Source: DATBFU01 sp035498405 (lineage in GTDB: Bacteria; Acidobacteriota; Thermoanaerobaculia; UBA5066; Gp7-AA6). From it: a stretch of DNA of 48,478 nt. The stretch is from NCBI GenBank assembly GCA_035498405.1, contig DATKAE010000105.1, positions 1-48,478 of the forward strand, in the 5' to 3' direction. Shown here one piece after another: positions 16,057 to 23,722 of the stretch. Position 1 is the stretch's first letter. The number at the start of each line of letters is the position of its first letter. The position numbers were made by a program, and so were the translations under genes. Under the pieces are notes generated by a model that was not told the origin of the DNA, made no database searches, and saw nothing but the letters and a program-made list of their open reading frames with translations.

Positions 16057-17361
16057 ATGCCCTCTCGCTGCGACTCTGGCGGACTCCGCGCCGGCCGATT
16101 TCTTCTCGGCTTCATCGCGACGCTCGCGTCCGCGGCCGCCTCACCGGCGCAGACGCCGCTGTCGCTCGACGAGGCGATCCGGCAGGCGCGCTCGGCGAAC
16201 GCGCGCTTGCCCCTGAGGGCTCTGGAGGTCTCGCTCGCCCGCCAAAGACAGAGTGAAGCGCTCGCCGAGCGATGGCTGAAGGTGGCGGTCGAGGGAGATT
16301 TTCTCTACGCGCCCGCGGGCGGCTACGATCCCGTGCTCACCAACCTCGGTGACGCTCGGCTCCAGGTCGTGGCGCGACAGCCTATCTACCAGGGCGGGGC
16401 CTTGAAGGCACTCACGGCCCGCGCGGATGCCGGCTTCGCGGCCGCGAGCGCGCGGTACCGGATGGCCGACAAGGACCTCGACCTGGAGGTCCGCAGCCGG
16501 TTCGCGGAGCTTCTGGCCGCTCGCGCCGAAGCCGCCGGCCGCCGCGAGGGGGTCGAACGGCTCTCGAACTACCGGGCCTTGCTCAAGAGCCGTCAGGCCT
16601 TCGGGCAGGGGGTCGCGGCCGACGTCCTGAAAACCGAGGTGCGGATCGCCCTGGAGGAGGCCGCCGTCGCCGAGGCCGAGGAGCGGCAGGATCAGTCGAG
16701 GCTGGCGCTCAACGAACTGATGGGGAAAGACCCGTCGGCGCCCCTCGAGCCCGAGCCTCTCCCCGCGCCCGAAGCGCCGGCAACCTCGAGTGCCTCCGCG
16801 TGGCAGGGCGCTCCCGAAATTGCGGCTGCGGAAGCCGAGGCCCGCTCGGCCGAGGCCGACCTCACGATCGCGCGCTCGGAGCGCAAGCCCCACCTCTTCT
16901 TCAACGCCGATCTGGGCTTCTGGGTCTCAGACACGACGAACCTCGGCTCCGAGTTCTGGGACCGGTTCTGGGCGGCCAAGGGCTATTCGCTTTCCCTGGT
17001 CATGGCATGGCCGGTCTGGGACAACGGAGCCTTCCGCGCGCGCGTGGCGCAAGCCGATCTCGGGCTCCAGCAGGCCCGCTCGCAGGTCGAAGTCGAGCGT
17101 CGCGACGCGCGCCTTGCCTGGACGCAGGCGGAAACCGCGATGCGGCACCTGTTCCGCCAGCTGGAGATCCTGTCACGGGCCGCTCCCGACGCTCGGGACT
17201 CCTACCTCGAGATGGAAAGCCGATACCGCGGGGGCACCGCATCGGCTCTCGAAGTGCTCGATGCCTTCGGGGCCGCCGTGGACGCCTCGTCCCGCCTGAT
17301 CGACGTCACGGCCCGCTACCGCGTCGCGCAGGCCGTGGCCATCCGGTGGAGTACTCCCTGA
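16057..17361 (+). CDS. TolC-family outer-membrane channel
   Basis: This is a 434-residue outer-membrane efflux protein with an N-terminal signal (GFIATLASAAASPAQ) and the family opening LSLDEAIRQARSAN. Long Ala/Glu/Arg-rich helices with periodic RQPIYQGG and AWPVWDNGAFRARV, the usual strand-helix junctions, occur twice as expected for a tandem-domain TolC protomer. It begins the three-gene tripartite pump and overlaps the adaptor gene by 16 bases. ATG at 16057 is the only good start before the signal. Unlike the NodT protein at 3214-4764 there is no lipobox. No clear promoter is visible in 15877-16056. Confidence 0.9.
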   Translation: MPSRCDSGGLRAGRFLLGFIATLASAAASPAQTPLSLDEAIRQARSANARLPLRALEVSLARQRQSEALAERWLKVAVEGDFLYAPAGGYDPVLTNLGDARLQVVARQPIYQGGALKALTARADAGFAAASARYRMADKDLDLEVRSRFAELLAARAEAAGRREGVERLSNYRALLKSRQAFGQGVAADVLKTEVRIALEEAAVAEAEERQDQSRLALNELMGKDPSAPLEPEPLPAPEAPATSSASAWQGAPEIAAAEAEARSAEADLTIARSERKPHLFFNADLGFWVSDTTNLGSEFWDRFWAAKGYSLSLVMAWPVWDNGAFRARVAQADLGLQQARSQVEVERRDARLAWTQAETAMRHLFRQLEILSRAAPDARDSYLEMESRYRGGTASALEVLDAFGAAVDASSRLIDVTARYRVAQAVAIRWSTP

Positions 17362-18335
17362 GCCGCCGCGTTCTTTTGATTCTCACGGCGGTCCTTCTCG
17401 GCTGCCGTGCAAAGCCGCTCCCGGAAGAAACGCCTCCGCCTCCCAACGCTTCCGCCGAGGCCGTTTCGGTGCGCGTGGCCAAGGTCGTTCGCACCACACT
17501 GGACGAAGTGGTCTCCGGCCCCGGTCGAACCGCGGCCCTCGCGCAGCAGAAGGTCCGCGCGCCCTTCCCCGGAACGCTCACGGAACTAACCGCGGCGGAC
17601 GGCGATCGCGTGACCCAGGGGATGGCGATCGGGACCATTGTGTCTCGCGACAGCGAGGCGGCGCTTGCAGGCGCACGCGAGATGGTCCGCGAAGCCAAGA
17701 CACCGGCCGAAAAGCAGGACGGGGAACGCGCCCTCGCCCTGGCGGAGCGGGCGCTCGTCCAGATGCGGATCGCCGCACCCTCGGACGGCATCGTCTTCTC
17801 GCACGCCGCGGTCAAGGGCGACCGGCTGTCGGAGGACCAGGAGATCCTGACGATTGCGGACGCCACTTCGATCGTCTTCCTGGCCGACGTCGCCCAGAGC
17901 GATCTCGACCGGGTCCGACCGGGACAGAGCGTCGAGATCTGGCTCCCCGGTCGGTCCGCCCCGCTTCTCGGACGGGTGCACGACGTTCTGCCGGGCGCCA
18001 ATGCCGCTGACTTCACGGTTCCCGTTCGCGTGGATCTGCCGGCCCTCCGCGCCGTCCCGCCGCTCGGTCTCTTCGGCATGGCGCGTATCACGATTGCGCA
18101 ACATCGCGGTGCCATGGTGTTGCCCGACGCGGCACTGATCCACGACGACGTGACCGGCTCGACACGGATCGCGCTGGTCCAGGACGGCCGGGCCCGCTGG
18201 GTCGACGCGACCGTCGGGCTGCACGGGCCGCAAGGCACGGAGATCACCGCCCCGCCGCTTTCGGAGGGACAGACCGTCGTCGTCTCGGGTCAGGTCGGGC
18301 TGCCCGATGGAGCGGCCGTGACCGTTCGTCCGTGA
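17346..18335 (+). CDS. RND pump periplasmic adaptor, putative lipoprotein
   Basis: This adaptor has 329 residues from GTG at 17346, whose start region RRVLLILTAVLLGCRAKP gives a signal with a lipobox-like LLGC. Lipoyl halves are KVRAPFPGTLTELTAADGDRV and MRIAAPSDGIVFSHAAVKGD, separated by a very short helical hairpin (about 40 residues), then beta-barrel (VFLADVAQSDLDRVRPGQSV) and membrane-proximal domains. The short hairpin is compatible with a long TolC partner. The gene overlaps TolC upstream by 16 bases and the RND gene downstream in GTGA. The frame is open far upstream but only as out-of-frame sequence in tolC. Confidence 0.88.
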   Translation: MEYSLSRRVLLILTAVLLGCRAKPLPEETPPPPNASAEAVSVRVAKVVRTTLDEVVSGPGRTAALAQQKVRAPFPGTLTELTAADGDRVTQGMAIGTIVSRDSEAALAGAREMVREAKTPAEKQDGERALALAERALVQMRIAAPSDGIVFSHAAVKGDRLSEDQEILTIADATSIVFLADVAQSDLDRVRPGQSVEIWLPGRSAPLLGRVHDVLPGANAADFTVPVRVDLPALRAVPPLGLFGMARITIAQHRGAMVLPDAALIHDDVTGSTRIALVQDGRARWVDATVGLHGPQGTEITAPPLSEGQTVVVSGQVGLPDGAAVTVRP

Positions 18336-21300
18336 AGCTGCTCGCACTCGTCCACGAGCGGAGAGTCGCGCTCCTCCTGCTCGTCGTGATTCTCGTGGCG
18401 TGCGGCCTGATCGTCGGCGCGCGGATGCCCGTCTCGATCTTTCCCTCCGTGACCTTTCCCGTGATCAAGATCATCGCCGACGCGGGTGAGCAGCCCGCGG
18501 CACGCATGATGCCGAGCGTCACGCGGCCGCTCGAGCAAGCCGTCTTGCGCGTGCCCGGGATCCGCCTCGTCCGGTCCACGACCTCCCGCGGATCGACGGA
18601 GATCTCGGCCAATTTCGCCTGGGGCACGGAGATGCAGACCGCTCTGCAGCGGGTGCAGGCGGAGATGGCGCGCATCCGACCCGACCTCCCCGCCGAGACA
18701 CGACTCGAGGTCCAATGGATGAACACGGCGGTCTTTCCGATCCTGGGGTACGCCCTGACTTCGGATACGTTGAGCCAAGCGGACCTCTGGGAGCTTGCCG
18801 AGTACAGCTTGAAGCCCGAACTCGTCCGCATCCCCGGGGTGTCACAAGTGCAGATTCAGGGCGGACGACAGCGCGAGTTCCAAGTCCACCTCGAGCCCGC
18901 CGCTCTCGCGGCTCGCCGCCTCGCCGTCAGCGACGTGATCTCGGCGATCCGGAAGAACAACATCGTCCTGTCGGCCGGCCTCACCGAAGCCAATCACGAG
19001 CTCTACCTGTCCCTGGTCGATGGCGTCGCGAAGGACCGGGAAGCGCTTTCGCGCATCCCGATACCCGTCCCCGGCGGTGTGCCCGCGCTCGTCGGCGAGC
19101 TGGGTTCGGTATCGGTGGGCGATGCCGTCTCCTACATCCGCACCACCGCCGGGGGACGGCCTGCCGTTCTCGTCAACGTGATCCGCCAGCCGTCGGCCAA
19201 CACCTTGTCGATCGCCGACGAGGTGCGGGACCTGCTGAAACGGCGTCCGGACCTCCTTCCCCGAGGCGCGCGCTGGACCACCTTTTACGACCAGGCGGAG
19301 TTCGTGTCGCACTCGGTCAACGGCGTGCGGGACGCGATCTTGATCGGAGTCGCCCTGGCGGTCGTCGTCCTCTTCCTGTTTCTTCGCCGCGCGCGCCTGA
19401 CCCTCGTCGCCGCGGCCACGATCCCCGCCACCGTTTCCATCGTCCTGCTCGCCCTCGGCGCGGCCGGCCAGACGATCAACCTCATGACGCTCGGCGGGAT
19501 CGCCGCGGCCGTTGGCCTCATCGCCGACGATGCGATCGTCGTCGCCGAGAGCATTCACCGCCACCGCGAGGAGGGTTCGATCGAGCCGGCCCAAGAGGGC
19601 CTCCGGGCCATACTGCCCGCCCTCGTCGGATCGAGCCTCTCGACCATCGTCATCTTTCTCCCCTTCGCGCTGCTGACCGGGGTGACGGGCGCTTTCTTTC
19701 AGCCGCTCGCGCTGACCATGGCCCTGGCGCTGGCGATCTCCTTCCTCGTCTCCTCTCTGGGCGTGCCGATCGCCGTGGGGACCTTCGGCCGAGCCCCGAG
19801 TCCCTCGGCGCTCCGACCGGTCCCCTCCCCCGCTTCGTCCGCCGTCGCTCGACGGGCCGCGACCGCGGCCCTCGCCTGCGCCGCGCTTCTCGCCGTCGGC
19901 GCGCTCCTCTATCGGCGATTGGGCTCCGATTTCTTGCCGGCGATGGACGAAGGGTCGATCATTCTCGACTACTGGACCCCGCCTGGAACCTCTCTCACCG
20001 ATACCGACGCCATGCTGAACGGGCTCGAGAAGATCCTCGTGGCCATGCCGGATGTCGCCGGCTACTCGCGGCGCACGGGAACGCAGCTCGGCTTCTTCAT
20101 CACCGAGCCCAATCGCGGCGACTACGTGATCCGTTTGAAGCCCCGGCGCGAACGGCGCGACGTCGAGGACATCATCGCCGACATTCGCGCGCGCGCAGCG
20201 GCGACGGCGCCGGCACTCCACACAGACTTCGGCCAGCTCCTCGAGGACGACATCGGGGACCTGACCGGCGGCGTCCCACAGCCGATCAATCTCAAGCTCT
20301 TCGGGGAGGACCAGACGGTGCTTCAGTCCAAGGCGCGAGAGGCCGCCCGGATCTTGCACGGTATCCGGGGCGTCGAGGACATCTTCGATGGAATCGTCAT
20401 TGCCGGCCCGGCGCTGACGATTCGGGTTCCCTCGACCGGAGAGACCGCCGCCGTTCAAGGCGCGCGCGGCGCGGCGCGCTTCGGACTGACGACCGAAGAC
20501 GTGCAGGCCGCCGTCGAGCCCGCGGTAGCCGGCACGGTCGTCGGCGATATCCGAATCGGGGAGCGCCTGTACGCCTTGCGCGTCTTTGCCCGCGACCCGA
20601 GGGGTCTTGCGGCTCTCCGCTTGAGAACACCGTCCGGGGCGCTGGTGCCCTTGTTGGAAGTCGCTTCCCTCTCGACGGGGGCGCCCGAGGCGGAGATCGA
20701 CCGGGAGAACCTGAAGACCTTTCTCGGGGTCACGGCGCGCCTGGAGGGGCGCGACCTGGGGCGGGCGATCGCCGAGATTCGCAACAGACTCGACCGCGGC
20801 CTCCGACTACCGCCCGGGGTCCGCCTGGAATTCGGGGGACTCTATGAACAGCAGCAAACCTCGTTCCGGGAACTCCTCCTCGTCCTCCTGGCCGGTCTCG
20901 TCCTGGTCGCCGTCGTCTTGCTCTTCGAGTTCGGCGACTGGCGGGCGCCTCTGCTCACGTCGCTCATCTCCGTCTCGAGTCTTTCCGGAGTCTTTGCAGC
21001 CCTGGCGCTGACGGGGATGACGCTCAATATCTCGAGCTTCGTGGGCGCCATCATGGTCGTCGGGATCGTGGGCGAGAACGCGATCTTCGTCATCCACGAG
21101 GCGCGCGGCGCGCTACGGCGCGGTGAAACCGTCCCGATCGCCTGGGGGCTGGCTGCCCGCCGGCGCCGGCGCCCCGTCGCGATGACGATCCTGGCCGGCG
21201 CCTGTGCTCTGGCGCCTCTCGCGGTCGCCCTCGGCGAGGGGTCCCAGCTTCAGCAGCCGCTCGCGATCGCCGTCATCGGCGGATTCGTCCTGTCGGGACC

Positions 21301-21388
21301 GCTCGTGCTCGCTGTCTTGCCGGCGCTCTACGCCGCCTTGGATCCGCACGGCCAGCTGGCCAGGGCGAGCTCTCCGCCGGCGCCCTGA
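18332..21388 (+). CDS. RND efflux transporter permease
   Basis: This 1018-residue inner-membrane pump has the two-fold RND layout: an N-terminal membrane segment, porter domain, six-segment block, second porter domain and final five segments. The fourth segment carries GLIADDAIVVAES with Asp399-Asp400, equivalent to the proton-relay pair of AcrB. In TM10 the usual Lys region reads GIVGENAIFVIHEA, so a Glu-Asn pair occupies the position instead. The porter signature PVSIFPSVTFPVIKI and RPLEQAVLRVPG are family-typical. GTG at 18332 overlaps the adaptor stop. With TolC and adaptor it forms a complete tripartite pump. The substrate class (drug, lipid or metal) cannot be settled; the residues do not match the CusA metal motif clearly. 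Confidence 0.92.
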   Translation: MKLLALVHERRVALLLLVVILVACGLIVGARMPVSIFPSVTFPVIKIIADAGEQPAARMMPSVTRPLEQAVLRVPGIRLVRSTTSRGSTEISANFAWGTEMQTALQRVQAEMARIRPDLPAETRLEVQWMNTAVFPILGYALTSDTLSQADLWELAEYSLKPELVRIPGVSQVQIQGGRQREFQVHLEPAALAARRLAVSDVISAIRKNNIVLSAGLTEANHELYLSLVDGVAKDREALSRIPIPVPGGVPALVGELGSVSVGDAVSYIRTTAGGRPAVLVNVIRQPSANTLSIADEVRDLLKRRPDLLPRGARWTTFYDQAEFVSHSVNGVRDAILIGVALAVVVLFLFLRRARLTLVAAATIPATVSIVLLALGAAGQTINLMTLGGIAAAVGLIADDAIVVAESIHRHREEGSIEPAQEGLRAILPALVGSSLSTIVIFLPFALLTGVTGAFFQPLALTMALALAISFLVSSLGVPIAVGTFGRAPSPSALRPVPSPASSAVARRAATAALACAALLAVGALLYRRLGSDFLPAMDEGSIILDYWTPPGTSLTDTDAMLNGLEKILVAMPDVAGYSRRTGTQLGFFITEPNRGDYVIRLKPRRERRDVEDIIADIRARAAATAPALHTDFGQLLEDDIGDLTGGVPQPINLKLFGEDQTVLQSKAREAARILHGIRGVEDIFDGIVIAGPALTIRVPSTGETAAVQGARGAARFGLTTEDVQAAVEPAVAGTVVGDIRIGERLYALRVFARDPRGLAALRLRTPSGALVPLLEVASLSTGAPEAEIDRENLKTFLGVTARLEGRDLGRAIAEIRNRLDRGLRLPPGVRLEFGGLYEQQQTSFRELLLVLLAGLVLVAVVLLFEFGDWRAPLLTSLISVSSLSGVFAALALTGMTLNISSFVGAIMVVGIVGENAIFVIHEARGALRRGETVPIAWGLAARRRRRPVAMTILAGACALAPLAVALGEGSQLQQPLAIAVIGGFVLSGPLVLAVLPALYAALDPHGQLARASSPPAP

Positions 21389-21425
21389 GAGCCTGGAAGG
21401 CCGCCCGCTCGGTCGAAGCCGCTGC

Positions 21426-21448
21426 GCGTCGAGCCCTTCGGCTCGCGC
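21426..21448. other. Hairpin between convergent genes
   Basis: CGAGCC at 21430-21435 pairs with GGCTCG at 21440-21445 around a CTTC loop, and GCG/CGC extends the stem past a one-base bulge. It lies in the 74 bases between the convergent RND and 92-residue genes. No T-run follows on either strand, so it is not a standard intrinsic terminator; it could still help end transcription. Confidence 0.3.
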
Positions 21449-21462
21449 CGGGCTCAAATCGG

Positions 21463-21741
21463 CTAGGCCGGCGGGAGGCCCGCCTCGATCTCGGCCTTGG
21501 GCACGGCGATGGCTGTCTCTTTGCGGCCGCGATCCACGCAGACGAAGCAAGCCTTGTACACGTCGTCGTAACCCATCTTCATCTCGCGGTCGGTGACGAA
21601 GACCTGCCGCGGGGGATAGGGAGCGTCCAGGCGGCGGAGTGTGACGAGGATGCCGCCCCGAATTCGGGTTCGCTCGCCCAAGGCGAAGCGATGCGGGGGC
21701 TGGGCGGTGCAGGCGAACCCGGCCGCTACCTCAGTTGACAT
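21463..21741 (-). CDS. Small protein of unknown function (92 residues)
   Basis: I do not recognise this protein. From ATG at 21741 it is soluble and has no signal or membrane segment. Notable parts are FALGERTRIRGGILVTLRRL, VFVTDREMKMGYDDVYKACF and a C-terminal AIAVPKAEIEAGLPPA; two cysteines occur in ACFVCVD. The gene overlaps the STAS gene by 11 bases, so it is probably translated with it. The open frame upstream to 22029 runs out of frame over the STAS gene and is rejected. A partner or effector of the STAS protein is a guess from position. Confidence 0.65.
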   Translation of the reverse strand: MSTEVAAGFACTAQPPHRFALGERTRIRGGILVTLRRLDAPYPPRQVFVTDREMKMGYDDVYKACFVCVDRGRKETAIAVPKAEIEAGLPPA

Positions 21742-22114
21742 GCTTGTGCTCGCCCGTTGGCTCCTTGTCGCTCTCCTTGGCGAGCGCCGCGAGCGCTTGG
21801 TCGAGCGTGTCGTAGATCCGGAACAGAGTATCCAGATGAGTGATTCTGAGGCCGGCGAGGATGCGGCGTTGAGGCGCCGCCAACAGGATCGGGCGCTTCT
21901 CGGCCTGGAATCGCTTGAGGGCGCCGACCAGGACTCCCACGCCGGTTGAGTCCATGTAGTCGAGCAGCGAAAGATCCAAGACCAGGGCTCCCCGTCGATC
22001 CCGGGCCGTGCGTTCGCAACTGTCGGCAAGGGCGCGCGCGGACTCGCCCACCTTGAGCGACCCTTCGACGCGCAGCACCGTGTGCTCCGGCCCTTCCTGC
22101 TCGGAGAGCTTCAT
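21731..22114 (-). CDS. STAS-domain protein, anti-sigma factor antagonist-like
   Basis: This 127-residue protein is essentially a single STAS domain, the SpoIIAA/RsbV fold. The conserved switch segment is LSLLDYMDSTGVGVLVGALK, with Ser in DSTG positioned as the residue that is phosphorylated by anti-sigma kinases in SpoIIAA/RsbV. ATG at 22114 follows the dehydratase-like stop by 27 bases. Placement directly behind an acyl carrier protein and hotdog protein is unusual; STAS domains also bind lipids and ACP in SulP transporters, so a direct acyl-binding role is possible as well as sigma control. The C-terminus is His/Lys-rich (GEHKHVN). Confidence 0.85.
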   Translation of the reverse strand: MKLSEQEGPEHTVLRVEGSLKVGESARALADSCERTARDRRGALVLDLSLLDYMDSTGVGVLVGALKRFQAEKRPILLAAPQRRILAGLRITHLDTLFRIYDTLDQALAALAKESDKEPTGEHKHVN

Positions 22115-22141
22115 CTGGCTGGTGTTGCGACGACGCCGGCC

Positions 22142-22567
22142 CTACGCCCCGGCCGGCGGCGCTGCCTCCCCATGGCGGACGAGAATGCCGCCTCGCGCGA
22201 TCTCTTCGCCCGCCGACGTCACCTCTCCCTCGAACCGAATGACCTGCCCGAAGCGGGCAGCGATCCGGACGTCCACGCACAGGCTCTCGCCCGCGCGAGG
22301 GACCCGCTTCACCTCGAATCCGTCCAGGCCGGCGAGAAAGCCCCTCCGCCCGGCCGCCGGATCTCCGCCTTCCAACAGCAGCGCGGCCTGTGCGATGGCC
22401 TCGGCCAACAGGGCCGCGCCTCCCCATAGCTCGCCCATCGCCGCCCAGGCGTTCGATGTCACGTTGACGCGCGCTCGGCCGCGGGAGAAGTCGGCGTTGC
22501 GCTCCTCGAGCACCGTGTCGACGAAGCGAAACGGGTAGCCGTGCGGCATCGGCGCGGGCGCCTTCAC
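22142..22567 (-). CDS. Hotdog-fold 3-hydroxyacyl-ACP dehydratase-like protein lacking the usual catalytic His
   Basis: This 141-residue protein opens with MPHGYPFRFVDTV, matching the PHRYPFLLVDR start of FabZ. The central helix has Glu56 in AEAIAQAALL, which matches the catalytic acid of FabZ. However, the HFPGxPxxPG loop that carries the catalytic His in FabZ reads NAWAAMGELWGGA, with no His. It therefore may bind or hydrolyse acyl-ACP rather than dehydrate it, or use another residue. GTG at 22567 overlaps the ACP stop in GTGA; ATG at 22549 is an alternative start. The link to the ACP gene suggests they act on the same acyl chain. Confidence 0.75.
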   Translation of the reverse strand: MKAPAPMPHGYPFRFVDTVLEERNADFSRGRARVNVTSNAWAAMGELWGGAALLAEAIAQAALLLEGGDPAAGRRGFLAGLDGFEVKRVPRAGESLCVDVRIAARFGQVIRFEGEVTSAGEEIARGGILVRHGEAAPPAGA

Positions 22568-22824
22568 GCGATCTTCTTCTGCTCGATGAAGTCCACCAGC
22601 GCGTTGACCGACGCGAAGGCCTTCACGCCCACTTCCTCGTCCTCCACCTTGATTCCAAACTCTTGCTCGAGGCCGAGCACCAGCTCCAGCGCATCGATCG
22701 AGTCCAACCCGAGGCCTTCGCCGAAGAGCGGCGCATCGTCCTGGATCGTCGAGGGTTCGATCTCGAGCTTCAAACGGCGCACGATCAGCTCTTTGACCCG
22801 CCCCGCGGTTTTCGGATCTGTCAT
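22564..22824 (-). CDS. Acyl carrier protein
   Basis: This 86-residue acidic protein is an acyl carrier protein. The phosphopantetheine attachment site is Ser42 in GLGLDSIDALELV, the classic DSL-like motif (here DSI), followed by EQEFGIKVEDEE. ATG at 22824 has GGAG six bases upstream and a TATAAT box on the same strand at 22842-22847. It overlaps the dehydratase-like gene in GTGA and follows FabG by 115 bases. It is probably a dedicated ACP for this cluster and not the housekeeping AcpP, which usually sits next to fabF. Confidence 0.93.
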   Translation of the reverse strand: MTDPKTAGRVKELIVRRLKLEIEPSTIQDDAPLFGEGLGLDSIDALELVLGLEQEFGIKVEDEEVGVKAFASVNALVDFIEQKKIA

Positions 22825-22841
22825 TCTTTGCTCCGATTGAG

Positions 22842-22847
22842 ATTATA
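22842..22847 (-). promoter_or_regulatory. Candidate -10 box for the ACP gene
   Basis: TATAAT on the minus strand ends 17 bases before the ACP ATG, giving a leader of about 11 bases that begins at the GGAG ribosome site (22831-22835 on the complement). No good -35 is seen at 16-18 bases. It suggests that ACP and the three genes after it can be expressed apart from fabG. Confidence 0.4.
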
Positions 22848-22939
22848 GCCATGCCACGCGAGGCTTGGAGCACGAGTCACCACCGAGGCGAACGCGCTTC
22901 CCCACCCTCGCCCCTCGTCCCTCACCCCTTCTCCCCGAA

Positions 22940-23722
22940 TCAGGCCATCCCTCCGTCCACGCGCCAGACCTGCCCCGTGACGTACGAGGCGCTTTCAGAA
23001 GCCAGGAAGCCGACGACGGCGGCGATCTCCTCGGGCGTTCCGAAGCGCCCCATCGGGATTCGCCCGAGGAACTCCTTGACCTCGGCCTCCTTCAGGTGAG
23101 CCACGATCTCGGTCGCCACCAGACCCGGGGCGACCGCGTTGACGGTGATGCCGCGCTTGGCCAATTCCAACGCGAGCGCCTTGGTCATCGCGATCAATCC
23201 TCCCTTGGCGGCGGAGTAGTTGGCCTGGCCGGCGTGTCCCGAGATCCCGCTGACCGACACGATATTGATGATGCGGCCCCAGCCGCGATGCAGCATTGGC
23301 CGCAAGAGGCTCTTGGTCACGCGGAACGCGCCCTTCAGGTCCGTATCCAAGACGACGTCCCAGTCCTCCTCCGTCATGAAAGGGAGCAGAGCATCCTTGA
23401 TGACGCCCGCGTTGTTGACGAGGATGTCTGTTCCGCCGAAATCCGCTGCCACCCTGTCGGCAACCGCCTTCACCGCCTCCGGCTGGCGGACGTCCGCCAC
23501 CAGGGCGAGCGCCTCTCCGCCTTCCTGCCGGATCTCGGCCGCGGTTTGCTCGGCGCGGGCGAGGTCCGTGCGGCAGGTCAGAACGATCCGTGTGCCGCCG
23601 CGCGCGAGCTCGCGGGCGATGGCGCGTCCGATTCCGCGCGAGCCGCCCGTCACGACGGCTGTCTTCTGGCGGACCGTCGGCGACTTCGGCGCAAGGCCAG
23701 GGCGAGGCTCGGCGTCGCTCAC
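22940..23722 (-). CDS. 3-oxoacyl-ACP reductase, FabG-like short-chain dehydrogenase
   Basis: This 260-residue SDR has TGGSRGIG for cofactor binding, DILVNNAGV, and the catalytic Ser-Tyr-Lys in VSVSGISGHAGQANYSAAKGG (Tyr and Lys spaced by three). The C-terminal ASYVTGQVWRVDGGMA is typical of FabG. GTG at 23722 overlaps the acyltransferase stop in GTGA; the frame is open to 23905 but only out of frame over the acyltransferase. NADPH-dependent reduction of 3-oxoacyl-ACP is the expected reaction. No ketosynthase is nearby, so this may be a paralogue for a specialised acyl chain. Confidence 0.88.
   Translation of the reverse strand: MSDAEPRPGLAPKSPTVRQKTAVVTGGSRGIGRAIARELARGGTRIVLTCRTDLARAEQTAAEIRQEGGEALALVADVRQPEAVKAVADRVAADFGGTDILVNNAGVIKDALLPFMTEEDWDVVLDTDLKGAFRVTKSLLRPMLHRGWGRIINIVSVSGISGHAGQANYSAAKGGLIAMTKALALELAKRGITVNAVAPGLVATEIVAHLKEAEVKEFLGRIPMGRFGTPEEIAAVVGFLASESASYVTGQVWRVDGGMA

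Noticed and set aside
18842..20458. Minus-strand frame of 538 codons opposite the RND gene
   Set aside because: It is highly charged, repetitive Asp/Arg/Gly sequence, an antisense artefact of the pump gene.
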